Origin: Rhizobacter sp. OV335
GTDB taxonomy: Bacteria; Pseudomonadota; Gammaproteobacteria; Burkholderiales; Burkholderiaceae_C
DNA length: 64,000 bases
Assembly (NCBI RefSeq): GCF_900142965.1
Contig: NZ_FRCQ01000001.1
Span: 248,001-312,000, forward strand
Direction: 5' to 3'
Shown here in pieces: positions 62,256-64,000 of this stretch. The notes beneath the pieces are model-generated. The model worked only from the letters and a program-made list of their open reading frames with translations, did no database searches and was not told where the DNA came from. A program made the translations under genes and the position numbers. How positions within the stretch are numbered: position 1 is the first letter of the stretch; the number at the start of each line of letters is the position of its first letter.

Positions 62256-63529
62256 GTGCCCAAAGTATCGGCCCAGATGTTGCGCGCCCACGCGCCGGCA
62301 TACGCGCCCTCGGCTTCATTGCGCTGCGCCGAGACGCCGCCGGCGCCCGCCACCGGCTTGAAGGTCGACTCCGCCGCGACGTACTCGTGCACGCTCGCGA
62401 CGTGGATCACGTTCGTCTCGTCGACGAAGCTGTAGCAGGTGTTCGTCAGCATCGGGTGCGCGTCGACCGCGACGCCCGACAGCTGCGCGACGATCGCCGC
62501 GGCCGCCACCTTGGCATGCGCGTTCGCCATGTGCGCGCTCTTCGGCATGCCGGGGGCGATCTGGATCGCATCGCCGAGCACGTGCACGTCCTGCGCGACC
62601 GTCGAGCCGAAGTCGATGAAGTTCACCCGGCACCAGCGGTTGACGGCATTGGCCAGCCCGCTCTTCACCGCCAGCGCACCGGCGCGCATCGGCGGCAGCA
62701 CGTTCAGCACGTCGGCCCGCACCGCATCCTGCAGCTCGATGCGCAGCGTGCCGGCCGCGGCATCGACGCCGATCACCTTGTGCTGCGGCCGGTACTCGAC
62801 GATGCCGGGGTACAGGTCGCGCCACGCGGCCTTGAAGAGCGCGGGCTTCGAGACCACGTCGGCATTGGCGTCGAGGATCAGCAGCTTCGAGCGCGGCTTC
62901 GCGCGCCGGAAGTACGCTGCCACCACGCAGGCCCGCTCGTACGGCCCGGGCGGGCAGCGGTACGGCGACTCGGGAATGGTGATCGCGAACACGCCGCCGT
63001 CGGGCATCGCCTCGAGCTGGCGGCGCAGCGCCAGCGTCTCGGGCCCGGCCTTCCAGGCCTGCAGCACGCGGCCGTCGTCGTGCGCGCGGCGCAAGCCGTC
63101 GACCTCGTCGAACATCAGCTCGATGCCGGGCGACAGCACCAGCTTGTCGTAGCCGATGGTCGCGCCGGACGCGAGCGTCACCTGCTTGCGCGCGGCGTCG
63201 ATCGCTGCGGCCTCGTCGCGCACCCAGCGCACGCCGTGGCGCCCGGTGAGCGCGTCGTACGACAGCGTCAGCTCGGCCAGCGTGCGCGTGCCGCCCAGCA
63301 CCAGGTTGGAGCCGGGGCAGGACACGAAGCGCGGCTGCGGTTCGATCATCACCACGTCGATGCGCTGCTGCGACAGCAGCCGCACATAGCGCGCCGCGGT
63401 GGCGCCGCCGAAGCCGCCGCCGATCACCACCACCTGTGCACGTGATGGCACGGCGGCCGGTGCGGCGCAGCCGACCACGCCGGTGGTCGCGAGCGCACCG
63501 GCCGTCGCGAGCAGGTCGCGGCGCTTCAT
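62252..63529 (-). CDS. flavocytochrome c sulfide dehydrogenase flavoprotein subunit-like
   Basis: 425 residues. Twin-Arg leader MKRRDLLATAGALATTGVVGC, FAD motif VVVIGGGFGGATAARYV (GxGxxG at 37-42), and FccB-type cysteines: SCPGSNLVLGG (site of the covalent flavin link in FccB), YRCPPGPYER and TNTCYSFVDE (redox disulfide pair). Expected to oxidise sulfide in the periplasm and pass electrons to the adjacent cytochrome. VVGC could also be a lipobox. Overlaps neighbours by 4 nt on both sides. Confidence 0.85.
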   Translation of the reverse strand: MKRRDLLATAGALATTGVVGCAAPAAVPSRAQVVVIGGGFGGATAARYVRLLSQQRIDVVMIEPQPRFVSCPGSNLVLGGTRTLAELTLSYDALTGRHGVRWVRDEAAAIDAARKQVTLASGATIGYDKLVLSPGIELMFDEVDGLRRAHDDGRVLQAWKAGPETLALRRQLEAMPDGGVFAITIPESPYRCPPGPYERACVVAAYFRRAKPRSKLLILDANADVVSKPALFKAAWRDLYPGIVEYRPQHKVIGVDAAAGTLRIELQDAVRADVLNVLPPMRAGALAVKSGLANAVNRWCRVNFIDFGSTVAQDVHVLGDAIQIAPGMPKSAHMANAHAKVAAAAIVAQLSGVAVDAHPMLTNTCYSFVDETNVIHVASVHEYVAAESTFKPVAGAGGVSAQRNEAEGAYAGAWARNIWADTLGT

Positions 63530-63843
63530 CGGGCTTGCGCGGCGAACCAGCCGGCCAGTTGCGAGAGTTGCGCCGGCGTGTAGCCCTTGGCGAGCTGCGG
63601 CATCACGGTGCCGGGGCGGCTTCCATCGCGAAACCCGATGAGTCGCGCGAGCAGGTCGTCGCGGTCGCGGCCACCGAGGCCGACGATCGCGCTGCCCGGC
63701 GCTGGGCGGCCGTCGGTGCCGTGGCAGGCCGCGCAGGTGGCGGCCAGCGAGCGCAGCGCGAGCTCGTCGGCCGACGGTTGAGCCACGGCGCTGCAGGCAG
63801 GAGCGAGCGCGAGCGCCAGCCAGGCGGATTGCTGCAAGGTCAT
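63526..63843 (-). CDS. monoheme cytochrome c, FccA-like partner
   Basis: 105 residues. Signal peptide to about residue 22 (SAVAQ), one heme site CAACH (37-41), then a Met ligand candidate in GTVMPQLAKGYT. Size and position fit the cytochrome subunit of flavocytochrome c (single-heme form). Start at 63843 chosen for the signal peptide; an ATG 10 codons earlier is possible. Stop overlaps the flavoprotein start (ATGA). Confidence 0.85.
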   Translation of the reverse strand: MTLQQSAWLALALAPACSAVAQPSADELALRSLAATCAACHGTDGRPAPGSAIVGLGGRDRDDLLARLIGFRDGSRPGTVMPQLAKGYTPAQLSQLAGWFAAQAR

Positions 63844-63978
63844 GCGGGTGTCTCCTCCACGCGAAGCGCGCATCTTCGACGCGGCGAAGAATCCTACGGT
63901 TTTCGTCCCCTATGGACAGCAGGGGCTTCGGCCTGAAGCGCTCCTGAGGGATGCTCCGTCGCCACCTCAGGAGAGACC

Positions 63979-64000
63979 ATGCCCCGATTGAACGTCAACG
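63979..64000 (+). CDS. start of a truncated gene (possibly a 2Fe-2S protein)
   Basis: ATG at 63979 with AGGAG upstream reads MPRLNVN before the window ends. This start resembles small 2Fe-2S subunits of isoquinoline 1-oxidoreductase-type enzymes, but seven residues cannot prove it. It diverges from the flavocytochrome operon. Confidence 0.35.

Overview
The window is chromosomal DNA of a high-GC betaproteobacterium, most likely of the order Burkholderiales (Rubrivivax/Leptothrix/Methylibium-like relatives). This rests on base composition, the opgGH, msrPQ and cytochrome c4/engB arrangements, groESL under a CIRCE element, a PHA-system protein, and many LivK-type periplasmic binding proteins. 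There is no rRNA, tRNA, CRISPR array, IS element or prophage that I could recognise. It reads as core genome with accessory islands of lipoproteins, regulators and lipid-metabolism genes.

Left part (1-13.7 kb): a truncated WGR-DUF4132 protein; two lipoproteins; a small DUF3892-like protein next to an orphan MdcR-like LysR regulator; a DUF4148 protein beside a heavy-metal-type two-component system, with two matching TGAC(A/G)-N4-TGTCA boxes; and a divergent unit of DUF6502 regulator plus DUF5666 lipoprotein against a DUF4397 lipoprotein, with two copies of a 19-bp inverted repeat (AATGTGC-N5-GCACATT) between them.

Middle-left (13.7-29.7 kb): opgGH for osmoregulated periplasmic glucans, a GlxA-type AraC regulator coupled to a DUF1272 zinc protein, a ClC antiporter, a DUF2817 peptidase-like protein and an M20 amidohydrolase. 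These are followed by two tandem LivK-type binding proteins, a divergent molybdopterin oxidoreductase, a third binding protein and a lipoprotein aminopeptidase.

Lipid island (29.7-35 kb): a PHA-system protein, an acyltransferase-3 overlapping an acyl-CoA-binding protein gene, a divergent wax-ester synthase/DGAT, a cyclopropane-synthase-like methyltransferase and a DUF1295 reductase-like membrane protein. These genes plausibly act together on acyl-CoA channelling, neutral-lipid storage and acyl-chain modification. Two more tandem orphan binding proteins and a hybrid sensor kinase with a degenerate receiver follow (35-39.5 kb).

Right part (39.6-64 kb): a double-length UvrA (1912 aa, four Walker A sites), a REP/BIME-like repeat cluster, a TPR-GGDEF cyclase, msrQ-msrP, a small conserved protein, cytochrome c4, engB with an alpha/beta hydrolase, a patatin-type Vd autotransporter, a DUF1631 protein and groESL. 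A membrane protein, a zinc-ribbon membrane protein, and a flavocytochrome-c sulfide-dehydrogenase-like operon close the window. The right edge cuts into a new gene. Many same-strand neighbours overlap by 4 nt (ATGA or GTGA), which supports translational coupling and fixes several start codons.
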